A DNA stretch of 8,179 bases from contig JACQQW010000295.1 of NCBI GenBank assembly GCA_016206745.1, positions 1-8,179 on the forward strand, given 5' to 3'. Shown piece by piece: positions 6,701 to 8,179 of this stretch. The notes beneath the pieces are model-generated. The model was given only the letters and a program-made list of their open reading frames with translations, was not told the origin of the DNA and made no database searches. This DNA comes from Candidatus Omnitrophota bacterium. GTDB taxonomy: Bacteria; Omnitrophota; Gorgyraeia; Zapsychrales; Fredricksoniimonadaceae. Made by a program: the position numbers and the translations under genes. How positions within the stretch are numbered: the first letter of the stretch is position 1; each line of letters begins with the position of its first letter.

Positions 6701-7767
6701 AAGTCCTTTTTGCCACCGGTGGCAGTGGGGGCCACATTTTCCCCGCCCTGCAGACCGCGTTGGAACTCAAAAAACGCGGGCATGAGGTTTTATTTGCCGG
6801 GGCCTTGGGGATGGCGCAGGATAAAATCGAGGCGGCTGGTTTTAATTGCCGCGCGATCGGCGCGCAGGGATTTAAAGACCGTTCACCGTGGGGCGTGCTG
6901 TGTTTTAGTTTTTCCATGGCCCGGGCATTCGCGCAATCGATCGGCATTGTGCGCCGCGCCGCTCCGGATAAAATTGTAGGATTCGGCGGCTATGGGGCGT
7001 TTTCAATTATGCTGGCCGGTATTTTGCTGGGTCGACGGACCATGATCCATGAGCAAAATGTCCTGCCCGGCAAGGCGAACCGCATCCTGGGTCCATGGGT
7101 CAAAAAGATCGCGGTCAGTTTTAAAGACAGCCTTGAATATTTCAGCTCCGGCAAAACAGTTTGGACCGGATGTCCCTGCCATGACCGGCGGCCCTCGCGT
7201 TGCAGGCAGGAAATATTGTCCGCCTTTGGATTAAAGCCGCAAGGAAAAATCATCGCTTTGCTCGGCGGCAGTCAGGGCAGCCGGCGTTTAAATGAAGTGT
7301 TTTTTGAAGCCATGCAGGTATTGACCCGGCGGGGCGGCATGCAAGCGGTGCATATGACAGGCAAGAATGACCATGCTGTTTATGCGCAAAAATATAAAGA
7401 GTCCGGCATGCCGGTCGTTGTTTCGGCCTTTATCAGCCCGGTTGAAGAATTGTATGCGGCGGCAGATGTGATGGTCAGCCGCGCGGGCGCGGCGACGGTC
7501 TCAGAACTGGGCGCTTTTGCGGTCCCGGCGGTCTTGGTGCCCTATCCATTTGCCGGTCACCATCAAAAGCACAATGCCCTGGTGCCGGCCCGGGTTTTTG
7601 CCGCCATACTCATTGAACAGGATCATTTGACCGTCGAGTCATTGGTCCATGCCATTGACCGGTGTTTAGGGGAAGATTTTACCCGCGCGCGCATCCATGA
7701 AAAAACAAAGGGGTCATTTGTTAAAGATGCGGCCTTGCGCCTGGCGGACGCGGTGGAACAAATATGA
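6697..7767 (+). CDS. murG: UDP-GlcNAc:undecaprenyl-PP-MurNAc-pentapeptide GlcNAc transferase
   Basis: Peripheral membrane GT28 glycosyltransferase that adds GlcNAc to lipid I, producing lipid II. The 356 residues match E. coli MurG (355). The N-terminal domain has GGSGGHIFPAL (8-18; the family usually has GGTGGH), GFGGYGAFS (95-103) and HEQNVLPGKANR (118-129). The C-terminal UDP-GlcNAc-binding domain has LLGGSQGSRRLNE (188-200), SRAGAATVSEL (261-271) and VPYPFAGHHQKHNA (281-294). An oddity is the linker motif: where many relatives read TGNPVR, this protein reads TGCPCHDRR (157-165), with two cysteines replacing conserved positions. The ATG overlaps the ftsW stop by four bases. A gap of 71 bases follows before murC. 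Confidence 0.97.
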   Translation: MKVLFATGGSGGHIFPALQTALELKKRGHEVLFAGALGMAQDKIEAAGFNCRAIGAQGFKDRSPWGVLCFSFSMARAFAQSIGIVRRAAPDKIVGFGGYGAFSIMLAGILLGRRTMIHEQNVLPGKANRILGPWVKKIAVSFKDSLEYFSSGKTVWTGCPCHDRRPSRCRQEILSAFGLKPQGKIIALLGGSQGSRRLNEVFFEAMQVLTRRGGMQAVHMTGKNDHAVYAQKYKESGMPVVVSAFISPVEELYAAADVMVSRAGAATVSELGAFAVPAVLVPYPFAGHHQKHNALVPARVFAAILIEQDHLTVESLVHAIDRCLGEDFTRARIHEKTKGSFVKDAALRLADAVEQI

Positions 7768-7789
7768 AATGGATGATTTATTCCTTTAA

Positions 7790-7818
7790 TTCAATTGAAC
7801 GGTATGCGATTATATAAT
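7790..7818 (+). promoter_or_regulatory. Candidate internal promoter with palindromic operator before murC
   Basis: The 71-base gap between murG and murC is AT-rich. It has an exact TATAAT (7813-7818) and, 17 bases upstream, TTCAAT (7790-7795; three of six matches to the -35 consensus). A perfect ten-base palindrome, TTCAATTGAA (7790-7799), covers the -35 position and could be an operator. Transcription would start near 7825, giving a very short leader before the ATG at 7839. The strong -10 is convincing; the rest is inference. Confidence 0.4.
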
Positions 7819-7828
7819 AAATTTTCTT

Positions 7829-7834
7829 GGGAGG
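7829..7834 (+). promoter_or_regulatory. Ribosome binding site for murC
   Basis: GGGAGG stands four bases before the ATG at 7839 and fixes the murC start. Unlike murD and ftsW, which seem to rely on coupling to the gene before them, murC has its own strong site, in keeping with independent initiation after the gap. Confidence 0.7.
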
Positions 7835-7838
7835 AACA

Positions 7839-8179
7839 ATGAGCAGGCATTACCATTTGATCGGCATCGGCGGCATGGGCATGGGCACATTGGCCCTGCT
7901 GCTGCAGGCCAAGGGGCATAAAGTCAGCGGTTCCGACTTGAAGGAAAGTGAATGGACCGGCCAGTTGCGTAAAAACGGGGCGCACATCATCATCGGGCAC
8001 CATGCCAGCAATGTCAAGAAACCTGATTTTGTGGTCTACTCTTCGGCGATCAGGGTCAACAACCCGGAAATGATCGAGTCTGTCAGCCGCAATTTTCCGG
8101 TGCTCAAACGGGCGCAAGTGCTGGCCCAGCTGGCCAATGAGGAAACCGGCATCACCGTTGCCGGCGCCCACGGCAAGAC
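7839..8179 (+). CDS. murC: UDP-N-acetylmuramate--L-alanine ligase, N-terminal part (cut by the window edge)
   Basis: First 113 codons of the cytoplasmic Mur ligase that adds L-alanine to UDP-MurNAc, the first amino acid of the stem peptide. The N-terminal Rossmann domain shows HLIGIGGMGMGTLA (6-19), the glycine loop of MurC, then HKVSGSDLKESE (27-38), GAHIIIGHH (47-55), VVYSSAIRVNNPE (65-77) and RAQVLAQL (91-98). The sequence ends at GITVAGAHGK, just as the ATP-binding P-loop (GxHGKT) begins. The whole visible part fits MurC better than MurD, MurE or Mpl: the GAHGK motif and the SGSD sequence are characteristic, and the position after murG is standard. Catalytic and C-terminal domains lie beyond the window, so intactness cannot be judged. 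Confidence 0.95.
   Translation, partial: MSRHYHLIGIGGMGMGTLALLLQAKGHKVSGSDLKESEWTGQLRKNGAHIIIGHHASNVKKPDFVVYSSAIRVNNPEMIESVSRNFPVLKRAQVLAQLANEETGITVAGAHGK

Noticed and set aside
7764..7817. Tiny ORF of 17 codons whose ATG overlaps the murG stop (ATGA)
   Set aside because: The overlap looks like coupling, but the peptide is short and low in information, it lies over the AT-rich promoter-like segment, and it has no ribosome binding site of its own.

Overview
The right-hand two thirds of this window is part of a bacterial division and cell wall (dcw) cluster, all on the + strand: mraY, murD, ftsW, murG and the first third of murC, which runs off the right edge. These genes abut or overlap by a few bases from mraY to murG, as in a translationally coupled operon. 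The only real gap in the run (71 bases) lies before murC and holds a perfect -10 hexamer and a small palindrome. Together the products carry out the late cytoplasmic and membrane steps of peptidoglycan synthesis: D-Glu addition (MurD) and the earlier L-Ala addition (MurC), transfer to undecaprenyl phosphate (MraY), GlcNAc addition to form lipid II (MurG), and septal glycan polymerisation (FtsW).

The left third is accessory in character. It holds the tail of a small two-helix membrane protein, overlapped by a standalone SIR2-family protein (predicted NAD-binding/NADase fold with a zinc ribbon). This block is markedly AT-rich: three sampled 60-base stretches of the SIR2 gene have 18-21 G/C each, against 34-37 in two sampled dcw stretches. 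The SIR2 gene ends inside a perfect 13-bp-arm inverted repeat that looks like a REP-type palindrome. After the palindrome come about 130 GC-rich bases that read as the C-terminal end of an unidentified protein without a start. Next is a 576-residue OLD-like ATPase (SMC/ABC-type ATPase plus a TOPRIM-like region), which ends only 20 bases before mraY. mraY is commonly preceded by murF; here that position is taken by genes of the type often found in antiphage defence.

Organism: mixed GC content, dcw gene order and details such as the HLDRH motif of MurD in an NFSQ context and the GMGMG glycine loop of MurC suggest an uncultured Gram-negative-type lineage. My best guess is Omnitrophota (former OP3) or a PVC-related relative. 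This rests on recall of similar proteins, not on any search.

The main points of interest are the insertion-like mosaic at 1-3234 beside an essential operon, the palindrome that supplies the SIR2 stop codon, the orphan coding fragment after it, and the possible coupling of an OLD-like nuclease gene to mraY expression. Each protein family is known; what may be new is the arrangement.
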